DNA of 64,000 nucleotides. Source: Ulvibacterium marinum. GTDB taxonomy: Bacteria > Bacteroidota > Bacteroidia > Flavobacteriales > Flavobacteriaceae. Position numbers and translations under genes: made by a program. The notes beneath the pieces were generated by a model, which saw only the letters and a program-made list of their open reading frames with translations, did not search any database and was not told the DNA's origin. Below, piece after piece: positions 52,081-60,979 of the stretch. The DNA is taken from contig NZ_RBCJ01000002.1 in NCBI RefSeq assembly GCF_003626755.1, positions 496,001 to 560,000 on the forward strand. Reading direction: 5' to 3'. Within the stretch, counting starts at the first letter, position 1; every line of letters starts with the position of its first letter.

Positions 52081-53592
52081 ATGGCCCAAATCACCCCAAA
52101 TCCGTTTTCTCAGATAACTTTCAAACTAAAGCATACCTATAAAGGGTTGAAGACCATAACGCAATTTGTTGGGCTGTTTTTTTTGTCCCTGCTGTTGGGC
52201 TGTAACAATTCGGAAGATGCCGAGTCGCCCGAAGAAGGAATGAATCCAGGCAATGAAATTGTGGATTTGGAAGGAGTTGCCCTTACGTATAGAAATCAAT
52301 GTGGCGGTTGCCATGGTCAGGACCTGGGCTCCTTTGTGGAACGCGAATGGACCTATGGGAATTCCCTGGAAGAGGTGATACATTCCATAACGGATGGGTA
52401 TGCAGACAATGGTATGCCCGCTTACGGATCGGCTTTGGGCGCCCAGGAAATCGAGGATCTGACCAACTATATCCTTACCGAGATCGATGGAAAGACCAAA
52501 GCGATGTTGGAGGAGGACAACCCCGATTTGTCCGGTTTGATCGCATCCGATGACCTGACCTTCCGATTGGAGACCCTAAACGATGAAATTCCCGGCATTC
52601 CTTGGGGGTTGGAACAATTGCCCAATGGCGAAATTTTGGTGACCGAGCGTGGGGGAAGGCTGTTTTTGGTAGGGAATGATAAGCAATTGACAGAAATCAC
52701 CGGTGTCCCGGATGTGGCTTCGCAAGGGCAGGGGGGCTTGTTGGACGTGCTTATACATCCCGATTTTGAAAACAATGCATGGGTCTATCTTTCCTATTCC
52801 CGGGTCAATCCCAATAATTCCTCCGAGCGGACCACCGCTGTGGTAAGGGCTAGGCTTCAGGGCAACAGCTTGGTTGAAGTGGAGAATATCTTTACGGCAC
52901 TGCCGTATCTCAATAGTGGGCAACATTTTGGTTCAAGACTGGTATTTGACAGCAATGGTTACTTATATGTTTCTGTCGGAGATCGCGGAAACAGGGATGT
53001 GTACCCTCAGGAATTGGACAATGCTATCGGAAAAATACACCGTATCCAAGACGACGGTCAAATTCCTATAGACAACCCTTTTTATAATACACCCGGAGCG
53101 GTCAATTCAATTTTCACCTATGGCACACGTAATCCTCAAGGAATGAGCCTGCACCCAGAAACCGGAGCGGTTTGGGAAGGCGAGCATGGGCCTCAGGGAG
53201 GTGATGAAATCAATATTTTGGAAGCAGGGAACAACAATGGTTGGCCTGTGATTTCATACGGTATCAATTATGATGGCAGCACATTTACGGACCTCACGGA
53301 ATTGAATGGTATGGAACAGCCCGTATATCACTGGACCCCTTCCATTGCGCCTTGTGGAATGACATTTGTGTCCAGCGATTTTTATGGAAACTGGAAAAAT
53401 GATTTGTTCGTCAGCTCGCTCAAATTCGAATACCTCCATCGTTTAAAGATGAATGGCAATGCGGTTGTAGGCCATGAAACGCTATTGGAGGGTATAGGCA
53501 GGGTACGTGACGCACAAATGGGTATAGACGGTTATTTGTACATTGTGGTAGAGGGCCCCGGTAGATTGATACGCCTGGTGCCTGAGCAATAG
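52081..53592 (+). CDS. Cytochrome c / PQQ-type sugar dehydrogenase fusion lipoprotein
   Basis: A 503-residue lipoprotein; lipobox LLLGC with Cys41. A small cytochrome c domain occupies about residues 62-140, with heme motif CGGCH (74-78) and a likely axial Met in GMPAYG. From about residue 155 the chain is a six-bladed propeller of the glucose/sorbosone dehydrogenase family: PWGLEQLPNGEILVTERGG, GGLLDVLIHPDF and GTRNPQGMSLHPETGAVWEG (quoted in part). It probably oxidises an aldose with PQQ and passes electrons to its own heme. A PQQ synthesis cluster is not in the window. Single-gene unit. Confidence 0.85.
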   Translation: MAQITPNPFSQITFKLKHTYKGLKTITQFVGLFFLSLLLGCNNSEDAESPEEGMNPGNEIVDLEGVALTYRNQCGGCHGQDLGSFVEREWTYGNSLEEVIHSITDGYADNGMPAYGSALGAQEIEDLTNYILTEIDGKTKAMLEEDNPDLSGLIASDDLTFRLETLNDEIPGIPWGLEQLPNGEILVTERGGRLFLVGNDKQLTEITGVPDVASQGQGGLLDVLIHPDFENNAWVYLSYSRVNPNNSSERTTAVVRARLQGNSLVEVENIFTALPYLNSGQHFGSRLVFDSNGYLYVSVGDRGNRDVYPQELDNAIGKIHRIQDDGQIPIDNPFYNTPGAVNSIFTYGTRNPQGMSLHPETGAVWEGEHGPQGGDEINILEAGNNNGWPVISYGINYDGSTFTDLTELNGMEQPVYHWTPSIAPCGMTFVSSDFYGNWKNDLFVSSLKFEYLHRLKMNGNAVVGHETLLEGIGRVRDAQMGIDGYLYIVVEGPGRLIRLVPEQ

Positions 53593-53663
53593 TACCCCAC
53601 TTTGTTTGAGGTTGGATGTTATGTTTTGTAACTGACCTCTAATCCATGAAATCATGAATCTAC

Positions 53664-54770
53664 CTAAATAATCACTTGGTCCAATGGCCTTCTTACAGAC
53701 TTTGGTAGCCTAGGGCCATAACCAAAACGTACCAACAAATCTGTTCGTCTTTCTCCAATATTTAAATAGTTTGCCAATTGTTTTCGTACTTCCGGAACTT
53801 CCACGGCCTGATTAACAAAGGAATGTTGTAATCTCAGTGCGGTAGCCTGAAGGGCAAAACGTTGGTAACTTCTTCCCGCATTTATCCAATGCTCTATATC
53901 GTCTTTTTCAGAGATAAAGGCAATTACCCCCGCAGCCGTCCTTAATTGATCCCTATATTTTTCATTCTCAATTTTTTCCGTGAACGCAAGGTCAAACAAC
54001 CGGCTGCCCAACCAATCGGGGAAAGTTGGATTGCCGGAAGTCGCCGTAAAAAGTCCATCTCCATATTTCATGGCAGTAGCTGGGTTAAATCGCAACCAAT
54101 CCTTGAGTTCTTTAACAAATGCATGGTCCTGCATTTGATTTGTATTTCCTGCAACCACATACTCGAGAATCGTTTCCATATCATTTTCGCTTGTAAATAT
54201 TCGGGTTGATATTCCATCATATCCACTAGTGGCCTCTAGGATCTTGAGCTTGTGTGATGATACCTTCTTGCCATTATAGGCAACTCTTGTACACTGTCTT
54301 CTTGGTATCGCTTGGAACAGTTCGGACTTGACAGATGGAATCTGATCAAAATCTATTCGAATGACTTCTTCGGCCTTATCATTGACCGTAATGTTTGCAA
54401 ACAACCCCAGTGCAATTGCCGCATGTGCTATATTTTCAGCAGCACATCCCAGGCTAGCATAAAGATGATGGTCATCCGGATCAACAGCCAGACAGCGCCT
54501 TTTAAAATCAGGAAGTATAGTTATTCTCTGGTTTCCAATTTTGAATAGCCAAGGTTGAGTGTTATGACTGTTGGCAGCTAAAGTGCCATATCTAACCAGT
54601 TCTTCCATCACTTTATCACTTGATAGGGATACAGTATTCGTATGCCGCCACGTATCAGCTACACGTTGCTCGTATTTATCGGATTGATAGTTACTATGTA
54701 TTTGGTAAGCCAATCCACCTGCGGCAACTGTGCCTATTCCCGCTATGACAATAAATTTTCGCCTTTTCAT
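53664..54770 (-). CDS. Acg-like nitroreductase-fold protein with Tat signal
   Basis: A 368-residue protein with a twin-arginine-like start (MKRRKFIVIAGIG) and a hydrophobic stretch to about residue 22. The body resembles the Acg subgroup of the nitroreductase fold: LVRYGTLAANSHNTQPWLFK near the beginning (FMN-binding SxxNxQPW pattern), DHHLYASLGCAAENI, and a second half-domain with TASGNPTFPDWLGSRLF. In mycobacterial Acg the active site is covered and FMN is stored instead of used; the activity here is unknown. The gene follows the outer-membrane protein gene at 54783-55334 by 12 bases and is probably co-transcribed with it. Confidence 0.78.
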   Translation of the reverse strand: MKRRKFIVIAGIGTVAAGGLAYQIHSNYQSDKYEQRVADTWRHTNTVSLSSDKVMEELVRYGTLAANSHNTQPWLFKIGNQRITILPDFKRRCLAVDPDDHHLYASLGCAAENIAHAAIALGLFANITVNDKAEEVIRIDFDQIPSVKSELFQAIPRRQCTRVAYNGKKVSSHKLKILEATSGYDGISTRIFTSENDMETILEYVVAGNTNQMQDHAFVKELKDWLRFNPATAMKYGDGLFTATSGNPTFPDWLGSRLFDLAFTEKIENEKYRDQLRTAAGVIAFISEKDDIEHWINAGRSYQRFALQATALRLQHSFVNQAVEVPEVRKQLANYLNIGERRTDLLVRFGYGPRLPKSVRRPLDQVII

Positions 54771-54782
54771 TTCTGGATATCT

Positions 54783-55334
54783 TTAAAAATGCCATCCAAG
54801 TTTTAATGAAATTTCAGGAGTAAATAACGGTGTTTCAAATATGCTGGAATCAACCGGTACGTCCTTATCTCCCGCGACCCTAAGATGCGCCGCTGCCCAA
54901 GGATTCAAATAAAAGTTCTTGTGAAATTTCCACACATACCCACCACCTAGGGTAAATACCGTGTTATTGTAATCGGCAGTTTCCAATTCTGCATCAGTTT
55001 GTATTTTGCTATCCCAATATTCCAAGCCCGTTCCTACCCACCAACCTTTCAACTCGGGTTTAAAAAAGTAGTCTACTATTACTGCATATGCTTGTAGCTC
55101 ATTGTTGGTAAAACCATCTTCGACAAAAAAATCGGGCATTTCAAGGTTTGCTACAACCACTCGATATCTAAAATGATTGTGACCAACCCATACAGAGCCA
55201 TAGTATCCCCCTGTTAGATAGGGTAACGCATCCAATTCGAAACCAACGGTTGTTTCTTTTACTTGCTGATTATTGAATTGTCCGTAAGTCATACACAGCA
55301 CTGACAAGAAAAAAAGTAACGTTAGCCTTTTCAT
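54783..55334 (-). CDS. Outer-membrane beta-barrel-like protein
   Basis: A 183-residue protein from the ATG at 55332-55334 (an in-frame Met three codons upstream is possible). The signal peptide ends near MTYGQ. The mature chain alternates polar and hydrophobic residues in about eight strands (TVGFELDALPYLTGGYYGSV, FRYRVVVANLE, WVGTGLEYWDSKI, FTLGGGYVWKF) and ends with EISLKLGWHF, the terminal aromatic expected for an outer-membrane barrel. Function unknown. It is the first gene of a likely two-gene operon with the nitroreductase-like gene. Confidence 0.68.
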   Translation of the reverse strand: MKRLTLLFFLSVLCMTYGQFNNQQVKETTVGFELDALPYLTGGYYGSVWVGHNHFRYRVVVANLEMPDFFVEDGFTNNELQAYAVIVDYFFKPELKGWWVGTGLEYWDSKIQTDAELETADYNNTVFTLGGGYVWKFHKNFYLNPWAAAHLRVAGDKDVPVDSSIFETPLFTPEISLKLGWHF

Positions 55335-55546
55335 GATTTCCAAGTTTTTAATTATCCAAGGTATTTTTTAAGACAATGATCTACAATGATTTGCATCAGT
55401 TGAAAAGAACGTTTATTGTAGAAAGAGCCCAACTATTTTCAGGCCACCTAGCCACTTATCGGTAAGCCAGGGGAGCAACAGTGTTACCGCCTCCGCCGTA
55501 TTGAAATTTCATCGTTTCAATTTGCCTTACTTCGAGGAAGATCCAT

Positions 55547-56188
55547 TTATGGATTGGTATCAAGTGCAATTCTCAACTCTTTGGCCCAACCATCAAAAGC
55601 AGCTCTAGTATAACCCATTCTCGAAAAGGCTCGTGGTTTAAAAGGGCTACCCATTTTCTTGTCCACCATAGTGGCTATAACTTCATTAGTTTCTGAATCC
55701 AGAAATTCTACTTCAATTACGGCCCCACCCATATCGATAGGGAAAAACGCCACTGCCATGGCTGGATAATTAATGGCCGGACTTGCTGGGATTATTTCGG
55801 TTATGGCTGTTCTAATCCTTAAAACATCCGGGCCAGGTGTAATGACGATAGGATACTCATTGGCCAGTTTTTTCTCAACAGCATTTCGAAAGTAGTCGGT
55901 TAGTTTCTTTTCTTTTTCCGGATCTATTTTCTTACCCTTCGCTTCTGTATGGTAATACAAAATGACAGGGTCAAGTATAATCTTCCGGTATTGGCTCCAA
56001 TTAAAGTCTTTCTTTTCCCACCATTGCATACTTCGGTCCCCATTTTGATCCGCCCGAAGCCTAGAGTAGTCTTCCAGAAAACCAGAATTGGAAGGTGATT
56101 TGGTAGCCGTACAGCTAACAAGAATGATCATAAAGATAAACGACAGCGCCTTGGCCATCAGATTCATGGATTTTTGTAATTTTTTCAT
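55547..56188 (-). CDS. DUF3313-family lipoprotein
   Basis: A 213-residue lipoprotein; the signal ends in ILVSC (Cys about 26). After a short Ser/Asn spacer comes SGFLEDYSRLRAD, the signature opening of DUF3313, then WSQYRKIILDPVILYY and VLRIRTAITEIIPASPAINY, and a final segment on glycine-rich turns (DMGGAVIEVEFLDSETNE). DUF3313 lipoproteins have no known activity. It lies alone on the minus strand, 213 bases upstream of the barrel protein gene. Confidence 0.75.
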   Translation of the reverse strand: MKKLQKSMNLMAKALSFIFMIILVSCTATKSPSNSGFLEDYSRLRADQNGDRSMQWWEKKDFNWSQYRKIILDPVILYYHTEAKGKKIDPEKEKKLTDYFRNAVEKKLANEYPIVITPGPDVLRIRTAITEIIPASPAINYPAMAVAFFPIDMGGAVIEVEFLDSETNEVIATMVDKKMGSPFKPRAFSRMGYTRAAFDGWAKELRIALDTNP

Positions 56189-56410
56189 CGGTCAAAAGTT
56201 TTACTACATTAAATTCAAGAGCAAAACTAGAGTGTATTTCGCCCAATTTCATTGACAATTGTTAAGAAATCATTTGGATGAGTTTGCCCAGAAATCTGGT
56301 TGAATTCGGTAGGCATGAGCTGTTAAAATTACTTTACTTTCAATCCGGTCCTCTCCTTTTTAAGGCCCGTTAGTAAGGTAATAGCTCTTTTGTAATTTGA
56401 TCTCATTGGA

Positions 56411-56983
56411 TCATTGTGTAAGGCTACGACGTATTCTGCTTAGAGATTCCGGTTTTATTCCCAGATATGTGGCAATGTGGTATTGAGGGATTCTTTCTAA
56501 TATTTTCGAACTGTGCTTCATTACATAGAGGTATCGCTCTCGATTGTCCATGGTTTGAAAAATGGTTCTCCCCTTTGCCATCTTCATCAATCCTTCTTCA
56601 AGTAGCAATCGACCTATTCTTTCCATTTTGGAATACTTTTCATAAAGATGGTATAAACGTTCCTTGGATATCACCAGCAGGTGGGTAGGTTCATTGGCAA
56701 TAATATCAATATCTGCCGGAGTCTCGGTTAGAAAACTTTGCAGGTAGGCGACAAATTCTCCTTCAAAAGCAAAATCAATAGCAATATGGTCTCCTTCCGG
56801 ACTTGTCTGTAAATAGATTAAAGACCCTTTTTCGACATAGGCTATTTGGCGACATACTCTGCCATTGGTAAGGAATCTTCCCTTCTTCTTAAGCGTAACG
56901 GGCTTAAAATGAGATATGATATCCTCCACTTCCTGATCGGAAAAACTAGAGAGTTGTAACAAGGTATCCTTCAGTGTTTCCAT
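56411..56983 (-). CDS. Crp/Fnr-family transcriptional regulator
   Basis: A 190-residue regulator from the ATG at 56981-56983; an upstream Met exists but would add an unusual hydrophobic N-terminus. Residues about 20-120 form the cyclic-nucleotide-binding-like domain (VTLKKKGRFLTNGRVCRQIA, GSLIYLQTSPEGDHIAIDFA), without the Arg of a cAMP cassette. The C-terminal helix-turn-helix is the short Bacteroidota type (ERIPQYHIATYLGIKPESLS). It could control the flavoprotein and hydrolase genes at 57665-60468, since it lies upstream on the opposite strand. A -7-like TATACTTG is at 57008-57015 on the minus strand. Confidence 0.78.
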   Translation of the reverse strand: METLKDTLLQLSSFSDQEVEDIISHFKPVTLKKKGRFLTNGRVCRQIAYVEKGSLIYLQTSPEGDHIAIDFAFEGEFVAYLQSFLTETPADIDIIANEPTHLLVISKERLYHLYEKYSKMERIGRLLLEEGLMKMAKGRTIFQTMDNRERYLYVMKHSSKILERIPQYHIATYLGIKPESLSRIRRSLTQ

Positions 56984-57480
56984 AATTGGCAAGTTAACGA
57001 AATGAATCAAGTATAAATACATGATATACTGTCTACAAGACCTTCCAAAATACTGCCGTTAGCTTTTGCAGCAAGCTGACGAGAAGCTTGTGAAAAATTT
57101 AGAGAAGTTTTAATCCAAAAATGCAGCCGCCTCAACTCGCTCAAAATTTCAAAGTTTCTCAAGCCTTGAAATTTATGCCGTGGCGCTGGCCAAGTGGCTG
57201 AGAAATGCCAAGCATTTACAAATACCGATAAAATACAATGAGTAATTGCGTATAAAAATAAATGCTTGGGCATTTTCTTTATGTAAACTCAATTGGCATT
57301 TGAACGATAACAGCAACTCTCTTGTACATAATTATGGACGTTATAGTTCAAGCCAAAGCTTGTAACTGTAAATGGTAAATTAAAAAGTACAATTTGATTT
57401 TAAGCCCAAAAAACGTTCCTTATATGGAACTTTCAAAAACTACGATTTATTCAAAGGCTTGCCATCGGCAAACAAGACAT
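56984..57480. other. Non-coding region upstream of Crp-like gene
   Basis: About 500 bases with no supported gene. Frames here are broken or have no family match. The next 147 bases contain a coding remnant on the minus strand. Confidence 0.35.
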
Positions 57481-57627
57481 TCACAAAAGGTCAATCGTAC
57501 TGATTTTCATCATTTCATAGTTGATTTTTCGATGGTACTTTCGACTGATCCGTAGCATATCACGGAAAACTTTATCCCATTCTTCCCAGTTCTCCCATTT
57601 GATATTATACAACGTCAAACCGGTTGC
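57481..57627 (-). pseudogene. Possible C-terminal gene remnant
   Basis: A 48-codon frame bounded by TAG and TGA, with no usable start. The residues look protein-like (LYNIKWENWEEWDKVFRDML then RISRKYHRKINYEMM) with many Trp and charged residues, unlike random AT-rich translation. I do not recognise the family, so this is only a possible relic of a deleted gene. Confidence 0.3.
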
Positions 57628-57664
57628 CTACCTAACAGTCGGATTGTACACTAAATAAAATACT

Positions 57665-59500
57665 ATGAAATATAATACGATTATCATCGGAGGCGGTTTA
57701 GCCGGATTGACTGCAGAAGCTACGCTCTCAAAATTTGGTAAGAAAGTCCTTTTATTAGAGCAGCACCACAAACCTGGCGGCTGTGCAACCACATTTAAGC
57801 GAGGAGATTTTATCATTGAAGTCGGCTTGCACGAAATGAGTGGACTGACCGAAAATGGCTCAATTACCAGTATTTTCAAAATGCTCGAAGTAGATAAGAA
57901 TGTTCAATTTGAAAAAGTGCCAGAGTTCTATGGGGTGGTTTCCGGTAACGAAGATTTTGTGATGCCACATGGATATGATGCAGCCACCAAAGCATTAATA
58001 GATAAATATCCTGAAGATGAAAAAGGTATCAAACGTTTTATGAAGTTGATTGCGCGAACAAGAAAGGAAGCGGTCAGTTTACCTCGTTCACCACTAAAAC
58101 AAAAATTAATTTATCCATTGATGCCCTTACTTTATCCTAGCCTAGTAAAGGCAACTAGGCATACCGTTGGATCTTGGTTGGATAAGTACATTACCAATGA
58201 AAATGCAAAACTTGACATCATAGCACATATCGTTTATTGGGGAGATGATCCCTATACACTATCAATGTTTTACTTTGCCACACCATTTTCAGGCTTTATT
58301 GAAAATAGTGGTCACTTTATAAAAGGCGGATCACAACAGCTTTCTAATTACCTTGCTTCCTATATCGAAAAAAATGGCGGCAGTGTTCTATTAGGTAAAA
58401 GAGTTGAGAAAATCATTACCCATAATGGCAAAGCGACCGGAATCACTTTCCGTGATAGTTTTAATGAGAACTCAAAACCTACCACCATTTCATGTGATAA
58501 TGTTGTAGCTAATTGTGCTATTCCTACAGTACCGTTGATGCTAGATGAACCGTATTCTGCACAGCTTCAACAAAAAATCAGTTCAAAAACCAGTTCATGT
58601 TCACTATTATGCATGTATCTCGGGTTTAAGACTGATGTAGAAAAATTTGGTGTAAAATACTACTCAAATGTTTTTCAAGGAGATGATGTATCTACTTTAA
58701 GAGATATTAAAAACAACCACCATGGTGATTGGTTTAAACGCAGATTTATTTTTGTAGACTATGGTAAAGTGGATTCCCAACTGGCACCACCTGATAAATC
58801 TGAAGGTGTAATTTGTGCCGTTGATTACATTGAAGATTGGGAAAATCTGAATGAAGAAGATTACAACGCAAAAAAAGAAAAGGTAGCGCAAATTTTATTG
58901 CAGCGATTGGAAAGGCAGTTTCCCGGAATTCGAAATAGTATTGAGTACTACGAGGTCTCTACTTCCAAAACAATTCAATGCTACACCTCGAATCCTTCTG
59001 GATCAGTCTACGGTTATGCCCAGATCAAAGGACAAACAGGGTCCAAGCGATTTCGGAATAATTTCTTAATTCCCAATTTGTATTTCGCATCAGCTTGGGC
59101 ATTTCCAGGTGGTGGTTTTGAAGGTTCCATTCAAGGGGGCTTTTTGGCCGCGTTACAGATGAATAAAGACAAAATTTGGTCAGAATGTGATAATGAAAAG
59201 TATTCTGATGACAGAGTTGTTGAGCTCAGGGAACGCAAAATAGTAGACGACAAAACGCTGGAACTAAGTTTTGTAAAACCGGCTGGTTTTCAAAACCAAA
59301 ACGGAGAGCATGTTATTCTCAACCTTTTAAACCCGAAAGTGACCGAGCTGGACTTGCCCTATCGTTGGCTTCCTATCGTTTCTAATGTAGAGGACAAATA
59401 CCTGGGGTTTCATATTGAATGGGATGGAAGCAATTTCTATAAGAGTTGTGAGCAGATTGACATTGGTGATGAGGCAATCGTTTTTGGGCCGATGTTATGA
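57665..59500 (+). CDS. Retinol saturase/CrtI-like flavoprotein fused to partial FNR FAD domain
   Basis: A 611-residue protein. Residues 1-505 are a phytoene-desaturase/all-trans-retinol saturase-type flavoprotein: FAD motif IIIGGGLAGLTAEATLSKFG (6-25), KPGGCATTFKRGDF, VGLHEMSG, and the C-terminal FAD block FASAWAFPGGGFEGSIQGGF (about 474-493). Residues about 515-611 match the beta-barrel FAD half of a ferredoxin-NADP reductase module: VVELRERKIVDDKTLELSFV, NGEHVILNLLN, YRWLPIVSN in place of the RxYS motif, and a final GDEAIVFGP. The protein stops there, so the NAD(P)-binding half is missing. The first domain probably saturates a double bond in a polyene or isoprenoid; the partial second domain may be a truncated reductase. 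A hydrolase gene follows 53 bases later. Confidence 0.75.
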   Translation: MKYNTIIIGGGLAGLTAEATLSKFGKKVLLLEQHHKPGGCATTFKRGDFIIEVGLHEMSGLTENGSITSIFKMLEVDKNVQFEKVPEFYGVVSGNEDFVMPHGYDAATKALIDKYPEDEKGIKRFMKLIARTRKEAVSLPRSPLKQKLIYPLMPLLYPSLVKATRHTVGSWLDKYITNENAKLDIIAHIVYWGDDPYTLSMFYFATPFSGFIENSGHFIKGGSQQLSNYLASYIEKNGGSVLLGKRVEKIITHNGKATGITFRDSFNENSKPTTISCDNVVANCAIPTVPLMLDEPYSAQLQQKISSKTSSCSLLCMYLGFKTDVEKFGVKYYSNVFQGDDVSTLRDIKNNHHGDWFKRRFIFVDYGKVDSQLAPPDKSEGVICAVDYIEDWENLNEEDYNAKKEKVAQILLQRLERQFPGIRNSIEYYEVSTSKTIQCYTSNPSGSVYGYAQIKGQTGSKRFRNNFLIPNLYFASAWAFPGGGFEGSIQGGFLAALQMNKDKIWSECDNEKYSDDRVVELRERKIVDDKTLELSFVKPAGFQNQNGEHVILNLLNPKVTELDLPYRWLPIVSNVEDKYLGFHIEWDGSNFYKSCEQIDIGDEAIVFGPML

Positions 59501-59553
59501 ACAATCCGCAGAAAGATAGAAGATATGTTATGAATAACTGATAATTTATAGAA

Positions 59554-60468
59554 ATGAGAAAGAGAAAGATAATACTATCGGCTGTTTTGATTTTTGTTGT
59601 TTTCCTACTTTTACCATTGATCTTCAATAAAAAAGGATATCAACACTTTGAGGCACCCAGTTTGTCTGATATCGATTATTCTGAAGTTTTTTTTACAAAC
59701 GAAGGAGATGATTTGAAACTGGCTGGAATGTTAATGGTACCCGAAGGTGAGGGGCCATTTCCTACTGCTGTTATTATTCAAGGTTCGGGACCGAGTTTTC
59801 GAGATAATGGGTGGTACTTGTCCGTAGTAAAACATCTTCAAGATAATGGTATTGCCGTAATAATTCCAGACAAAAGAGGTTGTGAAAAATCTGAAGGAGA
59901 ATGGATTGGTGCAAGTTTTAACGAATTAGCGACCGACGCCATAAGTGCAATAGAGTATATAAAGACCCAAGATCGTTTTGAACATGCTCATATCGGACTT
60001 GTCGGTATGAGTCAAGGAGGCTGGATTGCTCCGGTTGCTGCAACAAAGTCAAAAGATGTTTCGTTCATCGCAAGTTTATCCGGTGCTACGGTTAGTACTG
60101 ATGAACAACTACTACACGAAGAGGTTTATAACATTTCAGAATACACTTATCCATTTATTGCTAAGATGATAGCACCGACGACTACAAATAGAATAAAGAA
60201 AATGCCTCATTTCAGCGCCTTTGCGGGTTTTGATCCAATACCTTATCTAAAGAAGGTAGATGTACCCGTTCTTTTCGCTTTTGGTGAGGGTGATAAAAAT
60301 GTTCCCGTTACTGCATCTATTGAACGTCTAGAGAAAAATGGTTTAAATGACTTTGAAGTCATAACATATCCGAAAGGAGGTCATGCGATCATGGATGTTA
60401 AATCAAATACGGTTAGTAAGAGGTGTCTGAATGATCTGGCCACATTTATCAATGGTTTAGTTTTCTAG
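59554..60468 (+). CDS. Membrane-anchored or exported alpha/beta hydrolase
   Basis: A 304-residue protein with an N-terminal hydrophobic segment (about 5-24) that acts as signal or anchor. The alpha/beta hydrolase domain has the oxyanion region VIIQGSGPSFRDNG, then IPDKRGCEKSEGEW, the nucleophile Ser about 152 in GLVGMSQGGWIAPV, the Asp in AFGEGDKNVPV and the His in YPKGGHAIM. It belongs to the peptidase S9/dienelactone hydrolase-like esterases. It follows the fusion flavoprotein gene by 53 bases on the same strand and probably shares its transcript; the substrate may be an isoprenoid ester (inference). Confidence 0.78.
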   Translation: MRKRKIILSAVLIFVVFLLLPLIFNKKGYQHFEAPSLSDIDYSEVFFTNEGDDLKLAGMLMVPEGEGPFPTAVIIQGSGPSFRDNGWYLSVVKHLQDNGIAVIIPDKRGCEKSEGEWIGASFNELATDAISAIEYIKTQDRFEHAHIGLVGMSQGGWIAPVAATKSKDVSFIASLSGATVSTDEQLLHEEVYNISEYTYPFIAKMIAPTTTNRIKKMPHFSAFAGFDPIPYLKKVDVPVLFAFGEGDKNVPVTASIERLEKNGLNDFEVITYPKGGHAIMDVKSNTVSKRCLNDLATFINGLVF

Positions 60469-60484
60469 CGCTAAATAACATACT

Positions 60485-60574
60485 ATGAATGGGGCAATTT
60501 TTTTCTCAGGTAAATATGGTAGTACAGAACAATATGTGAAATGGATTGGCGAAGCCAAGCAGAAGATACATTGA
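60485..60574 (+). pseudogene. Truncated flavodoxin-domain gene remnant
   Basis: A 29-codon frame starting ATG 60485 and ending TGA. It reads GAIFFSGKYGSTEQYVKWIG, the start of a flavodoxin domain with the phosphate-binding loop (SGKYGSTEQ), then stops after KQKIH. No continuation is found in any frame. It lies 16 bases after the hydrolase stop, where a flavodoxin gene would fit the operon. Confidence 0.6.
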
Positions 60575-60668
60575 GGTTTGAGTCAGAAATACTTATGAAC
60601 CAATTTGTACTATAATGTTCTGCGCCCGCCTGCCCGCCTCTGGCGGATAACTTGAGCTTTGACGGCAT

Positions 60669-60701
60669 AAAAATGGAAGGCCTGGCAGGCCTTCCATTTT
60701 T
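60669..60701. terminator. Strong terminator
   Basis: AAAAATGGAAGGCCTG (60669-60684) and its complement (60686-60701) form a long stem flanked by A and T tracts. It ends the transcript of 57665-60574 and could also act on the opposite strand. Confidence 0.7.
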
Positions 60702-60849
60702 TGCGCGAGTTGTAGCGCTGGCCGGAGAGAACCAAAGGTTACTTCACTAAAATTTCCCGAAAAGCTCTTCTAAAATCTTTTTTAAAAAGGTAATGAAACC
60801 GAGGTACGAGGTTCACGAGCACCTGTTCATAAATTAAAAATTGCGCGAG

Positions 60850-60970
60850 TAAATACTTATTTAACGAGCCGTAAGCGAATCCTTCGGAGCTTGAAAAGCG
60901 AAGTAGGGGAGTAGGGGGAGGGTAATGCCTGCCTGCCGAAGCAGGCGAAGGCAGGTGTGTGGAATGGAAA
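60850..60970. repeat. Intergenic repeat, copy A
   Basis: Contains AACGAGCCGTAAGCGAATCC, AGCTT and a purine-rich GGGGAG block, aligning with the copy at 62763-62850. Copy A also carries an internal hairpin (GCCTGCCTGC with GCAGGC/GGCAGG near 60927-60954). It lies just downstream of the hydrolase gene at 60980-62023. Confidence 0.6.
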
Positions 60971-60979
60971 TGGTCTGCA

